DNA from: Thalassorhabdus alkalitolerans | Lineage (GTDB): Bacteria > Bacillota > Bacilli > Bacillales > Marinococcaceae | Length of the DNA: 64,000 nt | Strand: one strand, 5' to 3' | NCBI RefSeq assembly: GCF_042656585.1 | Contig: NZ_JBHSPG010000009.1 | Shown: one piece after another, positions 1 through 7,765 of the stretch | Layout of the letters: each line of letters begins with the position of its first letter | Numbering within the stretch: position 1 is the stretch's first letter | Made by a program: the position numbers and the translations under genes | Notes under the pieces: generated by a model | The model's input: the letters and a program-made list of their open reading frames with translations, nothing else | Told to the model about the DNA's origin: nothing | The model's database searches: none

Positions 1-82
1 CATGCCGAACACGGAAGTTAAGCTCTTCAGCGCCGATGATAATTGGGGGGCAACTCCCTGTGAAAGTAGGACGCTGCCAGGC
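1..82 (+). rRNA. rrf: 5S ribosomal RNA, 3' part
   Basis: The window opens inside a 5S rRNA gene: the conserved stretch around CCGAACACGGAAGTTAAG is followed by the closing helix strand ending GCCAGGC. The 5' part lies outside the window. It is directly followed by the tRNA cluster, so this is the tail of an rrn operon. Confidence 0.93.
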
Positions 83-92
83 TTTCCAATAT

Positions 93-167
93 TCCACAGT
101 AGCTCAGTGGTAGAGCTATCGGCTGTTAACCGATCGGTCGCAGGTTCGAATCCTGCCTGTGGAGCCA
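93..167 (+). tRNA. tRNA-Asn (GTT)
   Basis: Complete cloverleaf with encoded CCA and anticodon GTT. It is the first tRNA behind the 5S gene, as in the B. subtilis trnD cluster. Confidence 0.96.
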
Positions 168-168
168 C

Positions 169-261
169 GGAGAGCTGTCCGAGTGGCCGAAGGAGCACGA
201 TTGGAAATCGTGTAGGCGGTTTAAACCCGTCTCGAGGGTTCGAATCCCTCGCTCTCCGCCA
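169..261 (+). tRNA. tRNA-Ser (GGA)
   Basis: Class II tRNA with a long variable arm, anticodon GGA and encoded CCA. One base separates it from tRNA-Asn. Confidence 0.96.
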
Positions 262-281
262 TTTTGGATATTATATATTGT

Positions 282-356
282 GGCCCGTTGGTCAAGTGGT
301 TAAGACACCGCCCTTTCACGGCGGTAACACGGGTTCGAATCCCGTACGGGTCACCA
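282..356 (+). tRNA. tRNA-Glu (TTC)
   Basis: Complete cloverleaf, anticodon TTC, encoded CCA. Confidence 0.96.
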
Positions 357-363
357 CTTATTT

Positions 364-439
364 GGAGGATTAGCTCAGCTGGGAGAGCACCTGCCTTACA
401 AGCAGGGGGTCGGCAGTTCGATCCTGTCATCCTCCACCA
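364..439 (+). tRNA. tRNA-Val (TAC)
   Basis: Complete cloverleaf, anticodon TAC, encoded CCA. Confidence 0.96.
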
Positions 440-455
440 TATTTTTTTATAATAT

Positions 456-532
<77 letters not shown>

Positions 533-680
533 ATTAAGTTTTTGCTGCAACGTTGAGTAAGCGTCAAAGCAAAAAAACATGAGTAGTACTCGAAAGAGTG
601 CAACCAAAATAATTCCCGCTACTACGTCGAGAGACCTCAGCGGCAAGGGAATATCAATAGTACCCGCCAGGGTACAACCA
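533..680 (+). repeat. 74-bp CCA-ending structured repeat, units A1 and B1
   Basis: Two tandem 74-bp units (A1 533-606, B1 607-680). A and B agree at roughly 60 percent of positions and both end in CAACCA, like the preceding tRNA. Two hairpins can be drawn in both: positions 9-14 with 36-43, and positions 54-59 with 64-69. The second loop is GAAA in A1 and GCCA in B1. Several base pairs differ between A and B but stay paired. Function unknown; see findings. Confidence 0.8.
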
Positions 681-708
681 ATAATTCTCATATCTATATT
701 TATAATAT

Positions 709-785
<77 letters not shown>

Positions 786-982
786 ATTAAGTTTTTGCTA
801 CGACGTCGAATAAGCGTCAAAGCAAAAAAACATGAGTAGTACTCGGAAGAGTGCAACCAAAATAATTCCCGCCACTACGTCGAGAGACCTCAGCGGCAAG
901 GGAATATCAGTGGTACCCGCCAGGGTGCAACCAATTAAGTTTTTGCTACGACGTCGAATAAGCGTCAAAGCAAAAAAACATA
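786..982 (+). repeat. 74-bp CCA-ending structured repeat, units A2, B2 and partial A3
   Basis: A2 (786-859) and B2 (860-933) repeat A1 and B1 with about five and four changes; A3 (934-982) is a truncated third A unit that repeats the first 48 bases of A2. Changes tend to preserve the hairpins, for example A-U to G-C at positions 17 and 22 between A1 and A2. It ends just before tRNA-Asp. Confidence 0.8.
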
Positions 983-1003
983 TGAATGCAAACAATTTAA
1001 TAG

Positions 1004-1079
1004 GGGCCTGTGGTGTAGCGGTTAACATGCCTGCCTGTCACGCAGGAGATCGCGGGTTCGATCCCCGTCAGGCCCGCCA
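1004..1079 (+). tRNA. tRNA-Asp (GTC)
   Basis: Complete cloverleaf, anticodon GTC, encoded CCA. Confidence 0.95.
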
Positions 1080-1084
1080 TTTAA

Positions 1085-1160
1085 GGCTCGATAGCTCAGT
1101 CGGTAGAGCAGTGGACTGAAAATCCACGTGTCGGCGGTTCGATTCCGTCTCGAGCCACCA
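1085..1160 (+). tRNA. tRNA-Phe (GAA)
   Basis: Complete cloverleaf, anticodon GAA, encoded CCA. Confidence 0.96.
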
Positions 1161-1172
1161 CTTTCATAGTAG

Positions 1173-1248
<76 letters not shown>

Positions 1249-1376
1249 TTTTTACTATAAGCATACTGGAAACCAACTGATCGAAGAAATCATAGGTTAG
1301 CCAATTATAGTAAATATACCAAGAAATACACTTGACGATAAAGTAAATGTTTTGTAATATATTTATTGTCCCTTTT

Positions 1377-1462
1377 GGAGGGGTAGCGAAGTTGGCCAAA
1401 CGCGGCAGACTGTAAATCTGCTCCCTCTGGGTTCGGCGGTTCGAGTCCGTCCCCCTCCACCA
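1377..1462 (+). tRNA. tRNA-Tyr (GTA)
   Basis: Class II tRNA with long variable arm, anticodon GTA, encoded CCA. Confidence 0.96.
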
Positions 1463-1472
1463 TCTATTTAAT

Positions 1473-1546
1473 AGGGGTATAGTTTAATGGTAAAACGAAG
1501 GTCTCCAAAACCTTTGATGTGGGTTCGATTCCTACTACCCCTGCCA
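1473..1546 (+). tRNA. tRNA-Trp (CCA)
   Basis: Complete cloverleaf, anticodon CCA, encoded 3' CCA. Confidence 0.96.
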
Positions 1547-1561
1547 TTATCTTACTCATAT

Positions 1562-1638
1562 GGCGGTTGTGGCGAAGTGGTTAACGCACCGGATTGTGGC
1601 TCCGGCACTCGTGGGTTCGATTCCCATCAATCGCCCCA
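1562..1638 (+). tRNA. tRNA-His (GTG)
   Basis: Complete cloverleaf with the extra 5' G typical of tRNA-His, anticodon GTG, encoded CCA. Confidence 0.95.
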
Positions 1639-1645
1639 TAGATTT

Positions 1646-1720
1646 TGGGCTATAGCCAAGCGGTAAGGCAGCGGATTTTGATTCCGTCATGCGCTGGTTC
1701 GAATCCAGCTAGCCCAGCCA
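1646..1720 (+). tRNA. tRNA-Gln (TTG)
   Basis: Complete cloverleaf starting with T1, anticodon TTG, encoded CCA. Confidence 0.95.
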
Positions 1721-1724
1721 TGTC

Positions 1725-1799
1725 GCGGAAGTAGTTCAGTGGTAGAACACCACCTTGCCAAGGTGGGGGTCGCGGGTTCGAATCCCGTCTTCCGCTCCA
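1725..1799 (+). tRNA. tRNA-Gly (GCC)
   Basis: Complete cloverleaf, anticodon GCC, encoded CCA. Confidence 0.96.
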
Positions 1800-1845
1800 T
1801 ATTCATATTGTATAGTCCTTGTGCATATAATGAAAACATGCACAT

Positions 1846-1920
1846 GGCGGCATAGCCAAGTGGTAAGGCACGGGTCTGCAAAACCCTTATTCCCCGGTTC
1901 GAATCCGGGTGCCGCCTCCA
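1846..1920 (+). tRNA. tRNA-Cys (GCA)
   Basis: Complete cloverleaf, anticodon GCA, encoded CCA. Confidence 0.96.
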
Positions 1921-1935
1921 ACTTAGGTAACAGCT

Positions 1936-2024
1936 GCCGGGGTGGTGGAATTGGCAGACACACAGGACTTAAAATCCTGCGGTTGGTTTCAACCGTGCCG
2001 GTTCGAGTCCGGCCCTCGGCACCA
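1936..2024 (+). tRNA. tRNA-Leu (TAA)
   Basis: Class II tRNA, anticodon TAA, encoded CCA. Confidence 0.96.
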
Positions 2025-2050
2025 TTTATTTAACTGAATATGTATATTAA

Positions 2051-2135
2051 GCCGGTGTGGCGGAATTGGCAGACGCGCACGACTCAAAATCGTGTTCCTT
2101 ATGGAGTGTCGGTTCGACCCCGACCACCGGTACCA
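2051..2135 (+). tRNA. tRNA-Leu (CAA)
   Basis: Class II tRNA, anticodon CAA, encoded CCA. It is the last tRNA of the cluster. Confidence 0.96.
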
Positions 2136-2162
2136 TACATATTACATAACTCTTTAATTCAA

Positions 2163-2193
2163 GGCTTCTCACAATAGTGGGAAGTCTTTTTTT
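2163..2193 (+). terminator. terminator of the rrn-tRNA operon
   Basis: A 10-bp stem with two G-U pairs (GGCTTCTCAC with GTGGGAAGTC, loop AATA) is followed by a run of seven T. The group II intron remnant starts at the next base. Confidence 0.88.
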
Positions 2194-3086
2194 GTGTCCC
2201 GGCGTGTCTGGCAGCTATGTGGTGAAAGTCCACTTTGGGCTTGGTAATGGGCACCGTTAGCGAATGGGAAGGGTGTTCGGGGCTACCCGGAATCTGAAGA
2301 AAACCGGACGTAATCACACGCGGTAACGAACAGAAACAGGATACAAGGCTGAAGCGGAAAGGATGAGTTTGCACAACAAGATAAAATCCTACATTGCCCG
2401 AACTCCGCACAGTAAATACCGCACCCACGGGTGGAAAGCGGTCAGACTTACCCGGGGAGGTCTTATCAGGGTTTCTACGAAGGAGAAATTCCTTACAGGG
2501 ATAACGATGCCAACGATTCAACAGAGACCATAGTAGTCACATACACTTCGTAACGAAGGGTCGAACAATAAGAATCACTGACAAGCTTGGAGGTGTGGAG
2601 AATGCAACGAGCAAAGACAACATCGAAAGATGGATGTCTGCGGGAGGGTACACTGGAAGCGAAGAGTAATGCTGGAGTGTGCAGTGTTCTTCGCGGCTGG
2701 GTTGCATACCATGGGGGATCCCAGGATGAAGAACTACGTTCATAATATCTCCCAGTGGGTGAGAAGAAGGATCAGACAGTTAATCTGAAAAAGGTGGAAG
2801 AAAGTGAAAACCAGATATCGAAGTTTGATCAAGCTGAAAGTTCCCAGAGATAAGGCATGGGAATGGGCTAATACCCGCAAGGGCTACTGGAGAATATCAA
2901 AGTCCTTTATTCTACATTGTGCTATCACAAAAGAAGCCCTGCAAGAAGCAGGACTTCTAAACATGGAAGCTTTCTATAAGAAAATGCATGATGGCATCAC
3001 TCAACTTATTGAACCGCCGTATACGAGATCCGTATTTACGGTGGTGTGATAGGATAGAGAGGCAAATCCTCCTCCTACTGTTTCAT
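2194..3086 (+). mobile_element. Degenerate group II (IIC-like) intron
   Basis: The 5' end (GTGTCCCGG...) and the following conserved blocks (GTGGTGAAAGTCCAC, ATGGGCACCGTTAGCGAA, ATGAGTTTGCA, ACCCGGGGAGGTCT) match what is known of bacterial group II intron domain I. Near the 3' end, 3013-3046 folds as domain V (CCGCCGTA ... TTACGGTGG, with a CGC triad), followed by a domain VI-like hairpin. The whole element is only about 0.9 kb because most of the intron-encoded protein is gone. Its position directly after a terminator T-run is the known target preference of class C introns. The 3' boundary is estimated. Confidence 0.85.
2682..3049 (+). pseudogene. ltrA: Group II intron reverse transcriptase/maturase, C-terminal remnant
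   Basis: Only the end of the maturase remains. Conserved C-terminal motifs can be read: LRGWVAYHG, then in another frame WVRRRIRQL, then after an in-frame TGA at 2786 (in place of a Trp codon) KAWEWANTRKGYWRIS. The fingers-palm region with the YADD active site is missing, and so is any start region. The open part runs from 2804 to 3049 (81 codons). At least one frameshift, one stop and a large deletion make this non-functional; splicing in cis with outside help cannot be excluded from sequence. Confidence 0.85.
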
Positions 3087-3307
3087 TTGACTCCATTTTA
3101 AACGTTTCAAAGTGAATCATTAAGTGTAGCAAGTGGATGGTAACTGGTATAACACCCCATAACTAAAATGAGAATATATAAATTTTTATGTGAGGAAATC
3201 TAACATCTGGAGACCCTGAAAAATAGGCAAATGTGTATTTTTATATATAATTATTCTAAAAAATATCAAATGTTTTGTTTAAAGTGTACAATGACTTTCG
3301 TTTTCCT

Positions 3308-3363
3308 CCCCAGTATTATGAACACTAATCAAGGACAACAACTTTGGAATTCTACTGGGGGAT
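3308..3363 (+). promoter_or_regulatory. Leader hairpin that can cover the ribosome binding site of the YfcC-type gene
   Basis: CCCCAGTA (3308-3315) can pair with TACTGGGG (3353-3360), and the second arm overlaps the GGGGGA ribosome binding site six bases before the start codon at 3370. The loop is about 37 bases. This is seen in the sequence; a regulatory role is inference. Confidence 0.4.
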
Positions 3364-3369
3364 ATAGAA

Positions 3370-4806
3370 ATGAATACAGAAAGTGAAACAAAAAGTGAAA
3401 CAAAAAGTGAAACAAAAAGAAAAAAGTTTCAGATGCCGCACATCTATGTTATATTATTCATTCTTATGGCTCTTGCAGCTATTTCAACACATCTCATTCC
3501 CGCTGGTGAGTTTGAACGGATTACTGGACCGGAGGGAAGGGAGTCTATCGATCCAGAATCGTATACTCAGGTAGATGCATCACCTGCTGGTGTTGAGGAA
3601 TTCATGCTCGCCATACCAAGAGGATTAGTGGAAGCAGGAGAAGTAGTGTTTTTTACTCTTATTATTGGCGGCATGTTTATGGTTCTTCGTAAAACCGGCA
3701 TTATTGAAATAGGGGTAAACAAGCTGACAACAGCTTTTTCAACGAAAAGTACTGCAGTAATTCCGGTTCTAATGATCGCTTTTGCTGCCGTCTGCGGAGT
3801 TATCGGCACACAGGAGCTAAGCTTAGTGTATGTTCCAGTTATTATTCCGCTTTTAATAGCTTTAGGCTATGATTCTATGGTTGCAGCAGCTGTAGCTCTT
3901 ATAGCAACGACTGCTGGGTTTATGACCGGATTTCTTAATCCAATTAACACGGGGCTTGGACAGCAAATAGCGGAAGTCCCTTTGTATTCAGGCATAGAGC
4001 TTCGGCTGATAGCTCTTGTAGTTATCTTAGGAGTGGGAATTATCTATGTCATTCGTTATGCTAAAAAGGTACAAGCCAATCCAGAAAGCAGTCTGGTCTA
4101 TGAGGAAGATAGAGAAAAACGTGAAACTTACTCAAATCCTGATGAATCAAAAAGTAGAAGATTTACTCCAAGGCAGAAAGCAGCTGGTGTCTTTTTAATT
4201 GGCTTTTTTGCCATTCTGATATATGGAGTCATTGCTCAAGGATGGTTCATGCTGGAAATGTCAGGCCTTTTCATTGTTATGGGAATTGTGGTAGGTATGG
4301 CAGCCGGTTTAACAGCAGCTCAGGTTTGTGAAGGCTTTAATCAAGGATTTCGCGAGGTATTAGTGGGAGCAATTATCGTTGGAGTCGCCAGATCAGTCGC
4401 AGTTGTAATGGAGGACGGCCAGGTGATGGACACGCTCATTTATAACTTAGGAGCAGTGGTAGGTCAATTTCCTGGAACCTTAAGCGCAATGGGGATGTTT
4501 ATGTCGCAACTGCTGTTTAACTTCCTCGTACCTTCTGGCAGCGGTCAGGCTCTGGTAACGATGCCTATTATGGCTCCTCTTTCTGATATGATTGGGGTGA
4601 CCAGACAAACTGCTGTACTTGCCTTTCAATTTGGCGACGGCTTAGGAAACATTCTTTTTCCGACATCAGGTTATTTTATGGCTACTCTTGTTCTGGCAGG
4701 GGTAAGCTGGCATAAGTGGGTAAAGTTCTATTTTCCTTTATTCTTAATATGGGCCGCGATTGCAGCTGTATTTCTCATTATTGCCCAAGTCATTCAATGG
4801 CAGTAA
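3370..4806 (+). CDS. YfcC family (C4-dicarboxylate/basic amino acid carrier-like) membrane protein
   Basis: A 478-residue polytopic membrane protein with about 12 hydrophobic segments and a charged, repetitive N-terminus in which the four residues SETK recur three times. Features of the YfcC/DcuC-like family include the conserved segments around GTQELSLVYVPVIIPL and NFLVPSGSGQALVTMPIMAPLSD. Members are annotated as C4-dicarboxylate carriers or as arginine/ornithine-type antiporters; the substrate cannot be decided here, and no arginine-deiminase genes are nearby. It stands alone, with a possible RBS-sequestering leader hairpin and a bidirectional terminator shared with the convergent transpeptidase gene. 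Confidence 0.85.
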   Translation: MNTESETKSETKSETKRKKFQMPHIYVILFILMALAAISTHLIPAGEFERITGPEGRESIDPESYTQVDASPAGVEEFMLAIPRGLVEAGEVVFFTLIIGGMFMVLRKTGIIEIGVNKLTTAFSTKSTAVIPVLMIAFAAVCGVIGTQELSLVYVPVIIPLLIALGYDSMVAAAVALIATTAGFMTGFLNPINTGLGQQIAEVPLYSGIELRLIALVVILGVGIIYVIRYAKKVQANPESSLVYEEDREKRETYSNPDESKSRRFTPRQKAAGVFLIGFFAILIYGVIAQGWFMLEMSGLFIVMGIVVGMAAGLTAAQVCEGFNQGFREVLVGAIIVGVARSVAVVMEDGQVMDTLIYNLGAVVGQFPGTLSAMGMFMSQLLFNFLVPSGSGQALVTMPIMAPLSDMIGVTRQTAVLAFQFGDGLGNILFPTSGYFMATLVLAGVSWHKWVKFYFPLFLIWAAIAAVFLIIAQVIQWQ

Positions 4807-4865
4807 CCTTGCGCCCTAGATAGAAAGAAAAGCCTTTTTGATAGAGTTACTAAAAAATCATATTA

Positions 4866-4905
4866 AAACCCGTTCCTGATTATAAGAACGGGTTTGTTTT
4901 TATTT
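4866..4905. terminator. Bidirectional terminator
   Basis: A 10-bp perfect stem (AAACCCGTTC with GAACGGGTTT) with T-rich flanks on both strands lies between two convergent genes. Confidence 0.85.
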
Positions 4906-5898
4906 ACTATTAATTGCTTTAATAGTCTGCGGACCGGCAACGCCATCGACTTTCAACTTGTTGGCTTTTTGGAAGCTCTTCACTGCCGCTTCTGTGGCAG
5001 GACCGAATTTCCCGTCAGCACCTCTTGTGTTAAAGCCAAGACTGGTCAGTTTTTGCTGAAGCTTTTTCACTTCGCTTCCGCTGCTTCCTTTTCTTAGTGT
5101 ACCGCTTTTAATTTGAGAGGAAGTGGATGGAGACTTATTGACGGTTTTACTCTGGCTTGCTAAAAGGTTTTTCGTCTGAGTGCCTACAACCCCATCGGCT
5201 TTCAGCTTATTAGCCTTTTGGAACCTTTTCACAGCATCCTCGGTTCCTTTTCCAAATATGCCATCTGCAGAAACCTTGTAACCTGCAGCACTCAACTGTC
5301 GTTGAATTTCTTTTACTGCTTCTCCTTTGCTTCCTCGTTTAAGTGTTCCGCTTGTAGTGCCTCCTGGACTGGAAGGGCTGCTGTTTCCATTTATTTTGTA
5401 CCCATTATTCTTTGCAATTGTATCAAAAGACTGACTGGATGTAGTAATGACAACAGGAGTGTTTACTTTTACCCGGCTGAAAAGCCATTCCACTTCATTG
5501 TTATGCATTCTGACACAGCCTGCGCTTGCATAAGTACCAATGGAAGAGGGATTGTTATTTCCGTGGATGGCATATGTGTTTCCGTTGGTTCCTCTGGCGT
5601 TAAGGCCAATCCAGCGCTTTCCTAAAGGGTTTTTTGGATCGCCGCCGGCAATATTGCCTTTATAATACGGGCGGTTCACAATTTTATTGACTACTTTGTG
5701 TTTTCCTTCAGGTGTTAAATTAGAACTCCGTCCGGTAGCTACACTGAACGTCCGGACTAATTTGTTGCTTTCATAAAATGCGAGCTGATTCGTTGCTTTG
5801 TTAATGACAATCATTTGACCAGTAGATGCTGATGTAGTTGGAACTTGCCACAGTAAAAACAGAAGTCCAACCAGTATGCAGGCGAGAACCTTTTTCAA
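4900..5898 (-). CDS. Secreted L,D-transpeptidase with two peptidoglycan-binding domains
   Basis: A 332-residue exported enzyme predicted to cross-link or edit peptidoglycan outside the membrane. Residues 1-25 form a signal peptide (KK, hydrophobic core, TSAS). A YkuD catalytic domain follows (about 28-155), with the His and Cys of the active site in IHGNN and SAGCVRMHN. Two PG_binding_1 repeats follow (about 188-250 and 268-330), each with the LKRGSKGEAV/LRKGSSGSEV start and an FQKANKLK motif; the repeats are alike and probably arose by duplication. The start has an AGGGGTG ribosome binding site upstream. It is transcribed alone. In Bacillus, such proteins are spore- or cell-wall-associated; which applies here is open. 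Confidence 0.93.
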   Translation of the reverse strand: MKKVLACILVGLLFLLWQVPTTSASTGQMIVINKATNQLAFYESNKLVRTFSVATGRSSNLTPEGKHKVVNKIVNRPYYKGNIAGGDPKNPLGKRWIGLNARGTNGNTYAIHGNNNPSSIGTYASAGCVRMHNNEVEWLFSRVKVNTPVVITTSSQSFDTIAKNNGYKINGNSSPSSPGGTTSGTLKRGSKGEAVKEIQRQLSAAGYKVSADGIFGKGTEDAVKRFQKANKLKADGVVGTQTKNLLASQSKTVNKSPSTSSQIKSGTLRKGSSGSEVKKLQQKLTSLGFNTRGADGKFGPATEAAVKSFQKANKLKVDGVAGPQTIKAINSK

Positions 5899-6443
5899 CC
5901 TACACCCCTCTTTTCCTATTTAATAACCACACGTCAATGTATGCATAAAGGCAGATAGAATTGTCATTTTACTAAAATAAAATAAAAACTATATAAAGAA
6001 CAAAAGCATAAAAGTCACAAGGAAGGATTCTTCTGTCATTAAGGGGCGTTCGATTTAGGAAAATGAAGGGATTGATTCATGGTAGCTGCTCCTTTCTAAG
6101 GGTGATTCTATCACTTTTGTTCTACAACAAGAACTGAACAAGTTCATTATATGGCACAATATGAGCAACTTCAATGAAAAAAATAAGTTAAAAATCTAGT
6201 GGTTTTTGCAAAAAATTACAAGGCGCAGCGGGGATTTTAGCTTATTATGGTTATTAACAAGAAAAAAGAAGAATCCTGAAAGCATGAAACGAGACCCAGC
6301 CTCTAATGAAAGGAGGCTGGGTCATTTATATTACATCTATGTTACAAATGAGAGTGGTGCCAGGCACCCTACATTGGGTAATTTTTATGTTTTTGGTTAC
6401 TCTATGAAGACTTGATAATTCTTTTATGGAAGGAGTTCATGTT
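5899..6443. other. Intergenic stretch without a gene
   Basis: No convincing gene. It holds the upstream region of the transpeptidase gene, a strong 11-bp hairpin at 6293-6323 (GACCCAGCCTC with GAGGCTGGGTC) with a weak T tail, and the 13-bp palindrome GGTGCCAGGCACC at 6356-6368, a motif that recurs in Bacillus intergenic regions. Confidence 0.5.
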
Positions 6444-7700
6444 ATGAAGCAAAAAAACCGGTGGTTGATTGCGTTGTCTGCTGTATTTATACACCTTTCC
6501 ATTGGATCTATTTATGCGTACAGTGTGTTCCAAACCCCCTTGTATGAGGAACTGGGCTGGGGCGGGGCAACAGTGACGATAGCCTTTACGCTGGCCATCT
6601 TTTTCCTTGGCATTTCAGCTGCTTTTTTTGGAAGGTTTGTTGAAAAACGTGGTCCCAGGGTATCGGCCTTTTTAGCAGCTGTTCTATTTGGTGCAGGCTT
6701 AATTGGCGCAGGATTTTCCATAGGAATCGGATCGTTATATGGCTTTTATTTTACCTATGGGATCCTTGGGGGGATCGGTCTTGGCATTGGATACATTTCT
6801 CCGGTGTCTACTCTGGTGAAATGGTTTCCTGACAGAAGGGGGCTTGCTACAGGGATGGCGGTGTTTGGTTTTGGAGCAGGGTCTTTAATTGCCAGTCCAG
6901 TAGCTGCAAGGCTCATTGAAGGAATGGGGGTAGCCAATACTCTGTACCTGTTAGGAGCTGTTTACTTTGTTTTGATGTCTCTGGGCGCATGGTACATTGC
7001 CCGGCCTCCAGAGGATTGGATGCCTGCAGCAGCTAAAGAGAAAAAAGACGACGGCGAGGTTGAAAAAAGAGAAGATCTGGCTCAGTTAACAGCTAATGAA
7101 GCCATAAAAACAAAACGTTTCTGGCTGCTATGGTGGATGATGCTTATAAATATATCTGCAGGAATCATGTTAATAGCTGTGGCTTCACCTATGGCTCAGG
7201 AGTTAGTTGGAATGACGGCTATGGCAGCTGCTACTGTAGTTGGGGTTATGGGGCTCTTTAATGGTGGTGGTCGTATTATTTGGTCTACTCTGTCGGATTA
7301 TATCGGGAGGCCTAATATATTCTTAATTTTCTTTGGTGTTCAGCTGGTTTCCTTTATGATCCTGCCCATGGTGGGTAATGCTCTTATCTTCCAGATTTTA
7401 ATGTACCTTATTGTTTCTATATACGGAGGAGGCTTTGCCACACTGCCGGCATTTATAGGTGACATGTTTGGTACAAAACAGCTTGGAGCCATACACGGTT
7501 ATCTCCTGACTTCATGGGCAGTAGCGGGTGTTGTAGGCCCTATGATTGTTTCATTTATAAGGGAAGCGACAAACGCTTATACTACAACCTTCTATGTCTT
7601 TGCTTTTTTAATTGCAACTGCTCTTGGTACAGCCTTTTTGATCAAGCGGGATATTCAAGGAATTCAGAAAGAAAAGCTGAAATTAGCAAATCAGAGCTGA
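6444..7700 (+). CDS. OFA-family MFS transporter (oxalate/formate antiporter type)
   Basis: A 418-residue, 12-helix major facilitator. The N-terminal signature (HLSIGSIYAYSVFQTPL), RRGLATGMAVFGFGAGS after helix 4 and GRIIWSTLSDYIGR in the central loop region are typical of the OFA family, which includes the oxalate/formate exchanger. The start at 6444 is preferred over an ATG 18 bases upstream because GGAAGGAG lies 8 bases before it. The gene lies 65 bases before the formate dehydrogenase gene on the same strand. Transport of formate or a related monocarboxylate for that enzyme is a reasonable inference, but the family also moves other carboxylates. Confidence 0.85.
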   Translation: MKQKNRWLIALSAVFIHLSIGSIYAYSVFQTPLYEELGWGGATVTIAFTLAIFFLGISAAFFGRFVEKRGPRVSAFLAAVLFGAGLIGAGFSIGIGSLYGFYFTYGILGGIGLGIGYISPVSTLVKWFPDRRGLATGMAVFGFGAGSLIASPVAARLIEGMGVANTLYLLGAVYFVLMSLGAWYIARPPEDWMPAAAKEKKDDGEVEKREDLAQLTANEAIKTKRFWLLWWMMLINISAGIMLIAVASPMAQELVGMTAMAAATVVGVMGLFNGGGRIIWSTLSDYIGRPNIFLIFFGVQLVSFMILPMVGNALIFQILMYLIVSIYGGGFATLPAFIGDMFGTKQLGAIHGYLLTSWAVAGVVGPMIVSFIREATNAYTTTFYVFAFLIATALGTAFLIKRDIQGIQKEKLKLANQS

Positions 7701-7765
7701 TAGCTTTCATTGTATAATGCAAAAAAAACAGGGAAATATTTTACTAAGAAATTGTTGGAAAGCAG

